Shown: piece after piece, positions 15,365-25,091 of the stretch
Numbering within the stretch: the first letter of the stretch is position 1
Layout: each line of letters starts with the position of its first letter
NCBI RefSeq assembly: GCF_003010955.1
Contig: NZ_PGGO01000003.1
Coordinates: forward strand, 186,001 to 250,000
From: Phyllobacterium brassicacearum
Lineage (GTDB): Bacteria > Pseudomonadota > Alphaproteobacteria > Rhizobiales > Rhizobiaceae
Direction of reading: 5' to 3'
Length of the DNA: 64,000 nucleotides
Notes under the pieces: generated by a model
Database searches by the model: none
What the model was told of the DNA's origin: nothing
What the model saw: only the letters and a program-made list of their open reading frames with translations
Translations under genes and position numbers: made by a program

Positions 15365-17881
15365 CTACGCCTTCAAGCGCTCGTTCTCAGTATCGAATGG
15401 CGACTCCGGAATGACTGTTGCCTTGTGCACTTTACCGAGAATCTTGATTTCAAGTTCAGTGCCCAACGCGGAGTAGTCCGGCTTCACCATGGCAAGCGCG
15501 AGGCTCTTGCCAAGCCGCCAGCCGTACCCGCCGTGGGTAGCGCGTCCGACGAGTTCTCCCTTGACATAAATTGGCTCGCTGCCGCGGGCGTCCACGTCGG
15601 ACACACCTGGTACGTGCACTTCCAGCGTTACGAAGTTCCACTTCAGACCCTCTTCGCGTGCCTTGACTACGGCGTCGCGACCAATGAACTCGCCCTTGTT
15701 CGGGTGAACGAAACGATCAAGACCGCTTTCGAAGGCATTGTATTCGATCGACAATTCGCGTGGGATCAGACGATATGATTTCTCCACGGCCATCGCAGTC
15801 ATCGCGCGGATACCAAATGGTTTAATGCCAAACTCCGCACCGGCTTCGAGCAGCAAATCATAGATGGTGTTTTGTTGTTCGATCGGATGGTGCAGCTCCC
15901 AGCCCAACTCGCCTACGAAATTGACGCGTAGAGCATGGGCTGTAGCTGTGCCCACGCTGATTTCCTTGCCGGAGAGCCAGGGGAATGCCTCGTTTGACAG
16001 ATCAGCACGCGTAAGCTTTTCCAGAACATGACGGCTCTTGGGTCCGGCCAGCACTAGGACGCCATACATCTGGGTAATCGGCCGCAATGTCACCGATCCG
16101 TCAGTTGGCAAGCGCTTGTGCAGATAGTCGTGGTCGTGGTTCTCATAGGCGCCTGCCGAGACCAGATAGAACTTGCCGGGGGCCCATTCATAGACGGTGA
16201 ATTCGGAACGGACGCCGCCGAGTTTGGTCAGGAGGTGGCAAAGTGCGATGCGGCCCTGCTTCTTCGGAATGCGATTCGCAAGGATCGAGTCGAGCCAGGC
16301 GCGCGCCCCGGGACCTGAAACTTCCATCTTCGCAAAGGCGGACATATCGAGAAGGCCGACATTGTTCGTCACATTCTTGATCTCATGACCGACATGCTCG
16401 AAATAATTCGAGCGGCGGAACGACCAGAGTTCCTTGACCTTGCCCTCGGCGTCGGGCTTCGGATGATTGTGATTCATCAGAACGTCCGGCTTTTCGAGCT
16501 TGGCGACATCAAGGCCATAACCCTGAGGTGCGAACCAATTGGCACGTTCCCAGCCGTAGACAGTTCCGAAAACTGCTCCGAGCGCCTTCTGCCGGTCATA
16601 GGACGGCGAACGCTTCAGCGGTCGTGCTGCGCCACGTTCCTCATCGGGATAATGCACCGAAAAGACTTCAGCATAGGCTTCTTCGTTCTTTTCCTTGAGG
16701 TACCCTTCGGTCGCATAGGGACCAAAGCGGCGTGGATCGACGCCCATCATGTCGATTGAGGGCTCACCCTCGACGATCCATTCTGCGAGCTGCCAGCCAG
16801 CGCCGCCCGCAGCAGTCACGCCGAACGAATGGCCTTCGTTCAGCCAGAAATTCTTCAAGCGTGGTGCAGGCCCAATGATCGGCGATCCATCAGGCGTATA
16901 GGCGATCGCCCCATTATATACCTTCTTGATACCGACCTCAGCGAAAGCCGGAACGCGGGCGATAGCCGTTTCAATATGCGGTTCGAGGCGGTCGAGATCT
17001 TCCTGGAATAGCTCGTATTCGCTCTCATCCGAAGGACCATCGACATAGCAAACAGGTGCGCCCTTTTCATAAGGTCCGAGCAGCAAGCCGCCATTCTCCT
17101 CACGCATGTACCAGGAACTGTCGCTTTCGCGCAGGACACCCATTTCCGGCAGCCCCTTCGCCTTACGCTCAAGGATCGCCGGATGCGGCTCGGTCACAAT
17201 ATACTGGTGCTCAACTGGAATAACAGGCACATCCAGACCAACCATCTTGCCGGTCTTGCGCGCAAAGTTACCGGTAGCCGATACAACGTGTTCAGCCGTG
17301 ATATCGCCCTTGTCGGTCTTCACCAACCACTGCCCTGATGGCAATTGTTCGATGCCGAGCACGGTCGTGTAGCGATAGATCGTTGCGCCGCGATCACGGG
17401 CGCCCTTGGCCAGAGCCTGCGTCAGATCGGCAGGCTGGATATAACCATCTTCAGGATGCTGGATTGCGCCAAGAATGCCATCCATTTCAGCCAGCGGCCA
17501 GATCTCCTTGACCTGCTCCGGCGTCAGCAACTTGACGGGTACGCCGATGGTCTCGGCAACCCCCGCATAATACATATACTCGTCCCAGCGATCCTTGGTA
17601 CGGGCAAGACGAATATTGCTGCAATTGGTGAAGCCGACATTCATGCCGGTTTCCGCTTGCAATTCCTGATAGAACTTGACCGAATATTTGTGGATCTGGC
17701 CGACTGAATAGCTCATGTTGAAGAGGGGCAAGAGTCCTGCAGCGTGCCAGGTCGAGCCCGATGTCAGTTCCTTGCGTTCGATGAGAACCACATCACTCCA
17801 GCCCTTTTTGGCCAGATGGTAGAGTGTCGAAACACCCACCACTCCACCGCCGATAACGACTACACGCGCCTCAGTCTTCAT
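15365..17881 (-). CDS. Dimethylglycine/sarcosine dehydrogenase-type FAD-GcvT protein
   Basis: 838 residues. The N-terminal half is a DAO-type FAD domain (VVIGGGVVGVSTLYHLAKKG at residues 8-27, then SGSTWHAAGLL with the His used for covalent flavin in mammalian homologues). The C-terminal half is a GcvT/aminomethyltransferase domain (from about 430 on) that binds tetrahydrofolate and captures formaldehyde as methylene-tetrahydrofolate. The length fits mammalian-type dimethylglycine or sarcosine dehydrogenases. Cytoplasmic. It would perform the step after the first betaine demethylation. It is transcribed alone, with a terminator downstream and a TTGCGACA element 93 bases before the start. Dimethylglycine versus sarcosine specificity is not resolved. 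Confidence 0.9.
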   Translation of the reverse strand: MKTEARVVVIGGGVVGVSTLYHLAKKGWSDVVLIERKELTSGSTWHAAGLLPLFNMSYSVGQIHKYSVKFYQELQAETGMNVGFTNCSNIRLARTKDRWDEYMYYAGVAETIGVPVKLLTPEQVKEIWPLAEMDGILGAIQHPEDGYIQPADLTQALAKGARDRGATIYRYTTVLGIEQLPSGQWLVKTDKGDITAEHVVSATGNFARKTGKMVGLDVPVIPVEHQYIVTEPHPAILERKAKGLPEMGVLRESDSSWYMREENGGLLLGPYEKGAPVCYVDGPSDESEYELFQEDLDRLEPHIETAIARVPAFAEVGIKKVYNGAIAYTPDGSPIIGPAPRLKNFWLNEGHSFGVTAAGGAGWQLAEWIVEGEPSIDMMGVDPRRFGPYATEGYLKEKNEEAYAEVFSVHYPDEERGAARPLKRSPSYDRQKALGAVFGTVYGWERANWFAPQGYGLDVAKLEKPDVLMNHNHPKPDAEGKVKELWSFRRSNYFEHVGHEIKNVTNNVGLLDMSAFAKMEVSGPGARAWLDSILANRIPKKQGRIALCHLLTKLGGVRSEFTVYEWAPGKFYLVSAGAYENHDHDYLHKRLPTDGSVTLRPITQMYGVLVLAGPKSRHVLEKLTRADLSNEAFPWLSGKEISVGTATAHALRVNFVGELGWELHHPIEQQNTIYDLLLEAGAEFGIKPFGIRAMTAMAVEKSYRLIPRELSIEYNAFESGLDRFVHPNKGEFIGRDAVVKAREEGLKWNFVTLEVHVPGVSDVDARGSEPIYVKGELVGRATHGGYGWRLGKSLALAMVKPDYSALGTELEIKILGKVHKATVIPESPFDTENERLKA

Positions 17882-17973
17882 TTCACTATCCTCTGGTATC
17901 GATCGATGGTCGGAACGGCTCTTGCCGATTTTTGTGCACTATGCCGCCCCATATGTCTATTGCTAAGGCCTGT

Positions 17974-17981
17974 TTGCGACA
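17974..17981. promoter_or_regulatory. TTGCGACA element upstream of dimethylglycine dehydrogenase gene
   Basis: The octamer, followed by TGACC, closely matches the element at 13289 (followed by TGGCC) before the GlxA-type regulator gene. It lies in the divergent gap between 17881 and 18127. A shared operator is inferred. Confidence 0.35.
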
Positions 17982-18126
17982 TGACCAAAACACGCCGCGA
18001 CGCGCGGCAAACTGGCCGCATTTTGCAGCAAACCAACAGCGAATTCGCGCTTCTGCTTAACGCAATGTGGACAATTGGGAGCATAAAGATAGTCACCATT
18101 CGCCGAAGAAGCTGAATTGTAGAAGC

Positions 18127-19854
18127 ATGTCCAATCTTTCCAATGTCACCTCCAGGCCATATCAGTTGATTTGTTCGCCATTGACCTTATTGGCGATGGT
18201 TCTGATCATTCTTTGCGTCCTGCTTTCCCTGCCGCTGCTGGTCCCAATCGGCCCCATGTACTGGGATACCTACATTTATCTCGATGCAGCGCAGCGAATT
18301 GCGCTTGGGCAGATTCCCGCCGTGGATTTTCTGACGCCCGTCGGCGCGCTGGATTATTACCAGTTCTATTGGCTCCAGACGTTGTTTCCCGGCGGGCAAC
18401 CCGCCCTTCTCGCGCAATGGTCCGTGCTGATCTCGGCGGCTCCGCTGATGGCCGTAACAATCGCCGCAATCGATAGACAGAGCCGCGCGATTGCGTTTGC
18501 CGTACTCGCGCCATTCCTGATCTTCGCACTGTGCCCGATCAACACCCAGACGTTTCATTCCTATCCTGGGGTGAATGGTTTTGGCATCTACAATCGCCAT
18601 ACATCCTTGCTGCTCTATGTGCTGACAAGCGCGCTGATATTCCTGCCCGCCGGCCGCAAGCTTGCAGTGGTCGCTGCATTGACCATGCTGGCACTGTTTT
18701 TGACCAAGGTTACCGGCTTCCTAGCAGGCGGTCTCATCGGCTTGTTTGCGATTTTTGCTGGACGGTTCAAATGGCGCCACGTCCTTCTGGCTGCTTGCAT
18801 CTTCGCTCTCGCCATTCTCCCGCTCGAACTGAACAATGGGATGATATCCGCGTACCTGAAGAGCATCGCGGTACTTGTCGGCAAAAACGAGGGTCTGCTG
18901 CTCTCCCGTTTCCTCACGGTGTTTTCGATCAAACTCGATGTCATCCTCGGCGCCGCAAGCCTCGTCCTTTACTTGTTCTGGCTGGATCGGTCCTTTGTGT
19001 TCGACACCATCAAAGAGTTCGGACACGTTCGGACAACCAAGGCCATCTCATCGCTGCTCGATCGTGACTGGCTTTGGATTGGCGTCATGCTGGTCGCCGG
19101 CATTTTTCTCGAAACCCAGAACACGGGCAGCCAGGAGTTCATTTTCCTCTGGCCCGTTCTGCTGAGGGTTCTTACCAAGAGCTCAGCATTGACCGAGAAG
19201 CGTCGGCTGGTTGTCTATTGTCTCGTTGCTCTCACGGCGATCCCCACGATCACCAAGGTTGTCCACGGTACACTGCGCTTTGTCGCCATAGCGCCCACCT
19301 ATGTGGCAGCACCTGTTACGGACCTGAAAACCATGGGCCTCGTCTCAACCCGCCGGGACGTGATGGATCGCGCCGAAATGCTGGAGACGCACTACGCGCA
19401 GAATCCGGGAACCTACCGCCAGCTTGCCGATCAGGGGCAACTACCGAGTTGGCAGCTCTATTCCGAACTCGACTACCAGATGTACTGGATTATCTCCGCC
19501 GATCGCGTCGTCAAAGCCATAAAGCAATTCGAGAACACCAATGGTATCCGCCTGAACACTCTGATGACGCTGGATTTCGTCAACCCCTTCCCATGGATTC
19601 TCGATCGCGATGTGCCCCGGGATATCCAGATTGGCGCGGATCCTTTCCGGACCGTCGGTGACCTCACAGAAGCGGAAGAGAAGTCACTCCGGGCCACGGA
19701 TGGCGTTTTGCGCCCCGCTTGCCCGGTCACGAGTGCACGGCTGCTGCTGCAAAATGTCTATGAAAAGGCACTCGCAGATCGAAATGTCGTCAAGCTCAAC
19801 GACTGCTGGGACTTGCTTCTCAGGCCCGACATCAAGCTTACTGGATCATCGTGA
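18127..19854 (+). CDS. Polytopic membrane protein, GT-C glycosyltransferase-like
   Basis: 575 residues with about ten hydrophobic segments in the first ~390 and a soluble C-terminal ~185. After the first membrane segment comes MYWDTYIYLDAAQRIALGQIP, an acidic first loop with 'D...YLDAAQ.I..G..P' as seen in GT-C-fold transferases that use polyprenyl-phosphate sugars. I recognise no specific family. ATG 18127 is chosen because the membrane segments follow at the usual distance; an upstream extension is hydrophilic and lacks a ribosome site. The neighbouring broken HAD-UbiA gene belongs to a family that makes polyprenyl-linked sugars, which would fit a cell-envelope glycan role (inference). Confidence 0.65.
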   Translation: MSNLSNVTSRPYQLICSPLTLLAMVLIILCVLLSLPLLVPIGPMYWDTYIYLDAAQRIALGQIPAVDFLTPVGALDYYQFYWLQTLFPGGQPALLAQWSVLISAAPLMAVTIAAIDRQSRAIAFAVLAPFLIFALCPINTQTFHSYPGVNGFGIYNRHTSLLLYVLTSALIFLPAGRKLAVVAALTMLALFLTKVTGFLAGGLIGLFAIFAGRFKWRHVLLAACIFALAILPLELNNGMISAYLKSIAVLVGKNEGLLLSRFLTVFSIKLDVILGAASLVLYLFWLDRSFVFDTIKEFGHVRTTKAISSLLDRDWLWIGVMLVAGIFLETQNTGSQEFIFLWPVLLRVLTKSSALTEKRRLVVYCLVALTAIPTITKVVHGTLRFVAIAPTYVAAPVTDLKTMGLVSTRRDVMDRAEMLETHYAQNPGTYRQLADQGQLPSWQLYSELDYQMYWIISADRVVKAIKQFENTNGIRLNTLMTLDFVNPFPWILDRDVPRDIQIGADPFRTVGDLTEAEEKSLRATDGVLRPACPVTSARLLLQNVYEKALADRNVVKLNDCWDLLLRPDIKLTGSS

Positions 19855-19859
19855 CCTTG

Positions 19860-19878
19860 GCCGGGCTAATAGCCCGGC
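19860..19878. terminator. Hairpin between convergent genes
   Basis: Perfect 8-base-pair stem GCCGGGCT / AGCCCGGC with an AAT loop, then GTTTCTC, 5 bases after the stop of the membrane protein gene and before the end of the convergent aminotransferase remnant. Confidence 0.65.
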
Positions 19879-19896
19879 GTTTCTCGCTTGAGCGGC

Positions 19897-20614
19897 TCAT
19901 TTCACCTGTGCTTTGACGAAATCCTTGACGATCCGCACGATACCGCGTGACAGCACCTCGTCGAGTGCTTTGATGAACGCATCGACATGTTCCCGGCCGC
20001 AAATCAACGGTGGCTCGAGGCGTACAACATCGCGATTATATTCGGTAAAGGCGACGAGAACGCCATGATCGCGCAGGAGATGACTGCCGATGAAGCCCGG
20101 CAATGAGCCCTTCAGCTTGTCATCGAGCACGGCCAGAACAGGGCGGAGGACCACCGGCACGGTCTTGGAGAAATCGTGGAATTCAAGGCCAATCATCAGG
20201 CCCTTGCCGCGCACATCCTTTATCATTGCCGGATATTTGGCTTTCAGCTCGTCCAGTCTCTGCAATAAATAGTCACCCGTCGCAGCGGCTTTGTCGATCA
20301 AGTGCTCGTCGTAAAGAACGTTGATCGCCTCGATCGACGTCACACAGGCTTCGCCGATGCCGCCAAAGGTGGCCATCGCGTGGATCATTGCTGTCTTCGG
20401 CGTGCCATATGCTTTCATATACACGTCGCGTCGCGCAATCATCGCCCCGACAGCGGCCTTGCCGCCGCCGAGCGATTTCGCCAGGGCCGTCACATCCGGA
20501 ACGACCCCTGCATGCTCAAAGGCGTAGAACCGGCCAGAGCGGCCAAAGCCGCATTGGACCTCGTCTGCCACCCAAAGAACGCCGTACTGATCACACAAGA
20601 CGGTATGGAGAAGA
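19897..20614 (-). pseudogene. Class III aminotransferase, N-terminal half missing
   Basis: The intact part starts around LCDQYGVLWVADEVQCGFGRSG and continues through ALAKSLGGGK (with the PLP-binding Lys) to a normal C-terminus, about 235 residues. Class III PLP aminotransferases are usually 420-460 residues, so roughly 200 N-terminal residues are absent, including the PLP-phosphate-binding and substrate regions. Upstream, the minus strand switches within a few bases to a truncated HAD-UbiA gene in another frame, so this is a deletion or recombination joint. A TTG at 20598 could start translation but a working enzyme is unlikely. The closest class appears to be putrescine/ornithine-type aminotransferases; substrate unknown. 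Confidence 0.8.
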
Positions 20615-21410
20615 CCCCGCTCGCAAAAGCCCTGTTCCGCTTGCGGGCATGCTGGCGATCCAGTGGAAGATCGAAAAGATCGTTGAGGATGTATATGGCC
20701 GATGCAGCTGCCGAGAATGCAACAAACGCAATCGTAGCATTCAACAGGATTGGCCAGACCGTGATTTCATGGTTGAGGATCGCCGGCACGAAGATCAAGG
20801 TGTTCTTCATCCACTGATGTGCGCGCAGCATCTTGAAGAACGCTTTCCAACTTGTCTTCGGCGCTTTGAAAAGTCGGGCGGAATGCACGCGTTGCCATCT
20901 GGCTGCAGCCCGGTCAGGTGCGACGACAATCGCCTCACTTGCCGCATTGAACACCGGAATGTCCGCTTTGCTGTTGCCCGCATAGGCAAACTTGGCGTCG
21001 CCGAACATCGCAAGCAAGAAACTCGTCTTCGTAGATGTAAGATTGCGCGCTTCTTCGGTAGCATGGACCGCGTCGAAGAAGTCGAGATGCGCAGCAATGC
21101 TCTCAGCGAATCTGCGCGCAGCACCCGTCGCAAGTACCAATCGCCGCCCTTTGCCGTGCTCCTCTCTCAGATACGCCACGAAGTCCCCTCGATAGGGCAG
21201 TGTCGCAGGGTCGATGGCCACACGCAGCGATATCTGATGCTTGAGATAGCCCTTTCTCTTCAACGCCCAGACCGGCAGGAGAAGGAGGTACAACATGTTC
21301 TGCTTGAGAAGCTGAAAAACGCTTTCCAATAACAGGTCCGTGGCAATGAGCGTGCCATCAAGATCTACGATGAGATCAATAGCCTTGTTATCAGACTGAG
21401 CATCCACCAC
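20490..21410 (-). pseudogene. Truncated HAD-UbiA prenyltransferase fusion, chimeric tail
   Basis: The frame starts with an HAD phosphatase-like domain (DLIVDLDGTLIATD at residues 12-25; later FAYAGNSKADIPVF) and enters a UbiA prenyltransferase domain (MLRAHQWMKNTLIFVP at about 204-219; NDLFDLPLDRQHARKRNRAFASG at 253-265 region, the Asp-rich prenyl-diphosphate site). Such fusions are about 480 residues; here homology stops at about residue 265 (near base 20615), after which 41 residues are simply the aminotransferase gene read in the wrong frame. All later membrane helices and the second Asp-rich motif are lost. Relatives make polyprenyl-phospho-ribose-type lipids. It is probably non-functional as a prenyltransferase; the HAD part could still fold. 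Confidence 0.82.
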
Positions 21411-21565
21411 TACACATCCCTGAAGTCATTATTATCAACCGCGGCATTATTCTTGCCTATCAGCCGACGACTTAGCGGGAAAGTAAAAATGAACAGTGAA
21501 CCAAGCGAACGAATAGTGGAGAATGTTTGAAAAAGAGTATCTTCAGTGAATCAAAAATTAAAAAG

Positions 21566-21589
21566 CCGGCTGAAAAGGAACTCAGCCGG
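21566..21589 (-). terminator. Terminator after small secreted protein gene
   Basis: Stem CCGGCTGA / TCAGCCGG with an 8-base loop; on the minus strand it is followed by CTTTTTAATTTTTG. It lies 37 bases beyond the stop of the minus-strand gene at 21626. Confidence 0.85.
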
Positions 21590-21625
21590 TCATTAATCTA
21601 TTTTGATGTCTATCGTCCGCCAAGC

Positions 21626-21889
21626 TTATTTGATCGACACCTTGCCACCCTTGATTTCGACAGTCTCGCTACCGGTCAAGGCCTCGCGGTCACCGTTCGG
21701 AAAGGTAACAAAACAGCCGCCGTTGCAGAACTCAACAGTCTCGCCCGCGCCAACCTGCAGTTCAGTCTTGCTTGAGCCTTCAGTGACAACAATGGTCTGG
21801 GCGCTGGCTTCATCGTTCTTGACGCTGGCAGCGAATGCCGAGCCAGCAGAGACCACACTGAGAAGAACAGCAATAGCAAACTTCTTCAT
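21626..21889 (-). CDS. Small secreted protein, unknown function
   Basis: 87 residues with a clear signal peptide (MKKFAIAVLLSVVSAGSAFA, cleavage after about residue 20). The mature ~67 residues are acidic and predicted beta-rich, with two cysteines four residues apart (EFCNGGCFVTFPNGDRE). I recognise no family, though similar short periplasmic proteins occur in Rhizobiales. The terminator just downstream and an isolated position mark it as its own transcript. Confidence 0.75.
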   Translation of the reverse strand: MKKFAIAVLLSVVSAGSAFAASVKNDEASAQTIVVTEGSSKTELQVGAGETVEFCNGGCFVTFPNGDREALTGSETVEIKGGKVSIK

Positions 21890-22018
21890 TTCTTACCCGG
21901 TGTCTCCACCGCCCCTGTTATCAAGAGCCCAACTGCCCTTTACAACAACAGTTATAGCGGCATCAAACTGAACGGCAACTGAACGCGCCGTTGTTTTTGC
22001 GGCAAGGTGGAAGGTCTT

Positions 22019-24484
22019 CTAGGACTTGAACTTTTTTATTTCTGTCGGTCGTTCAGGCTTAGCCTGTTCTGCAAGCAACGCCAGGATTGCATCTGGGTTT
22101 TCCATATGAACATTCACGTCTTGTTGCGGAGACGCAATCTCGATGCCCTCCTCCGTGAACCTGTCAACCAAAGTAAAGCGAATCTCGTTCTGCACGGTGC
22201 CTGAATTAGAAAGGTCAGCGAGGTGAACACGCATCTCGAATTCCATCGTCGAATTGACGATCGACTTGAACGCAACGAACGGTTCGGGGTTTTTCAGGAC
22301 CAGCGGATGGCCACGCGCGATGTCCATCAGGATGGCGTATACACGTCGCGGATCCTCCTTGTACGAAACCCCTATTGGAATATCCACGCGTCCGAGTTTG
22401 TTGCGATGCGTCCAGTTTCCGACACTACCGTTGATGAACGACGAATTCGGGATAATGAGCGATTGCCGCTGGAACGTCTCGACTTCTGTTGCGCGCACGC
22501 TGATCTTCTTGACTATGCCGCCGACCCCGCCGGTTTCGATCCAGTCGCCAACCTTGAATGGACGTTCCGCTAAGAGGATCAGGCCGGAAACAAAGTTCGA
22601 CACGATCGCCTGCATGCCGAAACCGATACCGAGCGACAGACCGCCTGCAACCAGCGCAAGGCTGGAAAGGTTGATACCCGCCGCCGAAATACCGATCACA
22701 CCTGCAATGCCGAGTCCCAGATAGCCAACGGCAGTCCGGATCGAATTGCGCACGCCCGAGTCGAGTTTGCCCCGAGCCATGACCCTGTTATCGAGCCAGC
22801 CCTGGAACCACCGCGTAAAGAAGTAGAACAAAGCAAACAGCAGGATGCCGATCGCGATTGCCACCAGCGATATATTAACGGACCCGATCTGAAAGCCAGT
22901 AGCGATGGTCACGAACCATGCCGACATCTCGCTCCATTGGAATCCCCAGAGAAGCAGTATGATCGGGATGCCAAGCATCACGACAAACACGTTGATGACA
23001 ACACTCGCCACCAGGCCAAGCTGGTCCAGTGTCGTCTCGTCCATGCCGAAGCGGGTCTGGATCGCTTGTCCAAGTTTTGTTCCGGCAAGCGCATTTTCGT
23101 CCGACACAGCCCTGGCTGTAAGGAAGCCCAGGTACATCGTCACAACCACCGCGCCGTTGATGACAATCTGCTGGGACACGAAACGGGCAAAGCCAATATA
23201 GCCAAAAAATCCGGCAATGATCGGAACCAGACCAATCGTAAAGAGGAAGATGCGCATTGGCTTGGGCCAAGCCTTGATTTTCCCAGTCTCCTCGTCCTCC
23301 AGCGGTTTGAGAAAGGCCATGGCAAGGATAAGCAGCCCGACAAGAAGCGTGGCGACGAGGCTCTTGGCAACGGTCAATGACAATGGTGAGGCAGCAATCT
23401 GGTTGATCGTATCGGCAATGTAATCAAGTCCGGTGATCGTTGCGGTGGCGGTGATCAGCACCATCAGGATGCGCCCCGGCCTCGGGGCCACACGCACCAG
23501 CCGCCAGTTCGGCGCACCCGGGCAAATCACCGCCTGCGCCAGCGCATGGACGAAAAACACAATGCCGATAACGCAGAAGAGCATATAGATCAGCGCGGCA
23601 ATATCCGGCCGTAGAACATTGAAATAGCCGAGAAAAAGGTAGGTTGTCGTCAGAAAGACAACGACGGTCAGCGACCGCATCAGCGTCGACCAGAAGGCGA
23701 CAGCAAGTCGGCTTAGATAGGATGGCGACTCAATATTTGGGTCGCGCAAATATAGATGGCCGATTGTCCGTTGACCGCCTATCAGGAGGACGAGCGCAGC
23801 AATCACTGCGAAGAAGGTCGCCGCCAGCATGGATTGCCATTTGAACGTTACGACGAAACGCCACCACGATGAAACTCGTTGGTTCATCGTCTGCAGTTCC
23901 TGGCCATAAGCATCGACGATTTCGCTGCCAAGCGAGTAGTTGATATTCACACGCTGCGACAGCGTGTCGGTAAAAAGCTCACGCCGTGCGTCGACAATAC
24001 CGTCGATCATCTTGTTGACTTCGATCAACATGTCTTCGGTCTCGCCAAGCACGGCATTGATTTCGGCTTTTTCCGTCGTCAGCCGCATACGCTCGTCGGT
24101 CACAACCTGCGCTTCGGGTGGCTGTCCCTGCGCCGGAGTAGGTCCCAGTTGCTCAAGACGCGAATTGATTTCGGTGATGCGCGGACGGAAGGATACCCCG
24201 ATCTCCAACAGCTTCTTTGCTGTCGCTTCGAGGTTCAGACGCAAATCCGCCAATGCCGCGTCACTGTCGGCCTTTTCCTTCTTCTGCGCAAAGTCGGCGA
24301 TCTGCTTCTTCAGCGCGTCGATCGCCGGACGCTGGTCGGCAACGATGCCTGCAACGGGCGCTTGCACAGGCGCCGGCGCTTGGGCTGCCGCCATCTGCAA
24401 CGAAACAGCCAAAAGCACCAGAGCGACAATCGTCAGAGAAATCTGGCGAAGGAAACGAGAAATCACAGGTTCAAATCCATCCAA
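22019..24484 (-). CDS. MscS-family mechanosensitive channel with DUF3772 domain
   Basis: 821 residues: a signal-like hydrophobic N-terminus (about 12-35), a periplasmic coiled-coil-rich region with DUF3772 character (about 50-210), about eleven membrane segments, then the MscS core (AGGLSLGIGFGMQAIVSNFVSG near residue 620, a Gly/Ala-rich pore helix) and cytoplasmic vestibule ending in a hydrophilic tail. It opens under membrane tension to release solutes at osmotic downshock, in the inner membrane. Solutes would include betaine, which fits the neighbouring betaine genes only loosely. Transcribed alone. Confidence 0.92.
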   Translation of the reverse strand: MDGFEPVISRFLRQISLTIVALVLLAVSLQMAAAQAPAPVQAPVAGIVADQRPAIDALKKQIADFAQKKEKADSDAALADLRLNLEATAKKLLEIGVSFRPRITEINSRLEQLGPTPAQGQPPEAQVVTDERMRLTTEKAEINAVLGETEDMLIEVNKMIDGIVDARRELFTDTLSQRVNINYSLGSEIVDAYGQELQTMNQRVSSWWRFVVTFKWQSMLAATFFAVIAALVLLIGGQRTIGHLYLRDPNIESPSYLSRLAVAFWSTLMRSLTVVVFLTTTYLFLGYFNVLRPDIAALIYMLFCVIGIVFFVHALAQAVICPGAPNWRLVRVAPRPGRILMVLITATATITGLDYIADTINQIAASPLSLTVAKSLVATLLVGLLILAMAFLKPLEDEETGKIKAWPKPMRIFLFTIGLVPIIAGFFGYIGFARFVSQQIVINGAVVVTMYLGFLTARAVSDENALAGTKLGQAIQTRFGMDETTLDQLGLVASVVINVFVVMLGIPIILLLWGFQWSEMSAWFVTIATGFQIGSVNISLVAIAIGILLFALFYFFTRWFQGWLDNRVMARGKLDSGVRNSIRTAVGYLGLGIAGVIGISAAGINLSSLALVAGGLSLGIGFGMQAIVSNFVSGLILLAERPFKVGDWIETGGVGGIVKKISVRATEVETFQRQSLIIPNSSFINGSVGNWTHRNKLGRVDIPIGVSYKEDPRRVYAILMDIARGHPLVLKNPEPFVAFKSIVNSTMEFEMRVHLADLSNSGTVQNEIRFTLVDRFTEEGIEIASPQQDVNVHMENPDAILALLAEQAKPERPTEIKKFKS

Positions 24485-24803
24485 GAATAGTTTTCATCTA
24501 TCGACTTGCCCGTTCATGTCGGCACAATCAAGGCACTTTTTGCTTTCCATGGCGGAACAAGTCGGCCCAATGATACTGGTCGCCGCTTTCCTGGTGATGG
24601 CGTCAGCGTTCTGACAATAGCATAGTAAAAAGGGTTATCATGATTCACGGGGACCGATAGCTTTTGAAATAACATCATTGCTGCCTGCTATTTGCACCTG
24701 TCTTGACCAACTCCAGCACAATCTGTTGACTGGCTCTCCAGGAAACAAATTATCGAACATACAATCTTGCCAGTGAAACGATTCGCCTCGAGACAATGAG
24801 ATC
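24485..24803. other. Intergenic region, no soxB
   Basis: 319 bases between the divergent channel gene and soxD. It must hold both promoters. I see no coding remnant of soxB here, no clear hairpin and no RNA motif. The soxD start codon has no strong ribosome site. Confidence 0.6.
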
Positions 24804-25091
24804 ATGATCATCAAATGCCCCTATTGCGGACCACGCGACGTCATCGAATTCATCTATCAGGGCGATGCAACACGAACCCGGCCCGAACCGGCATCAGATG
24901 ATCGGGCGGCATGGAACGCCTACGTCTACGATCGCACCAACCCGAGCGGCTCGCACAGCGAGTATTGGTTGCACAGCGGCGGCTGCCGTCAGCACCTCCT
25001 TGTCACGCGTGACGTTTCCACCCATGCGATCTCGTCAGTTGTGTTTGCCCGGGACGCAGCAGTTTCAGCGAAAAGCGGTGAACTGGCATGA
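24804..25091 (+). CDS. soxD: Sarcosine oxidase subunit delta
   Basis: 95 residues with the delta-subunit pattern: CPYCGPRD at residues 4-11 and a later HSGGC-x-QHL, giving the cysteines and histidines of its zinc site; WNAYVYDRTNPSGSHSEYWLH is family-typical. Delta is a small structural subunit of heterotetrameric sarcosine oxidase, which turns sarcosine, tetrahydrofolate and oxygen into glycine, methylene-folate and peroxide. Its end overlaps soxA by four bases. In known operons soxB precedes soxD; here it is absent. Confidence 0.95.
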   Translation: MIIKCPYCGPRDVIEFIYQGDATRTRPEPASDDRAAWNAYVYDRTNPSGSHSEYWLHSGGCRQHLLVTRDVSTHAISSVVFARDAAVSAKSGELA

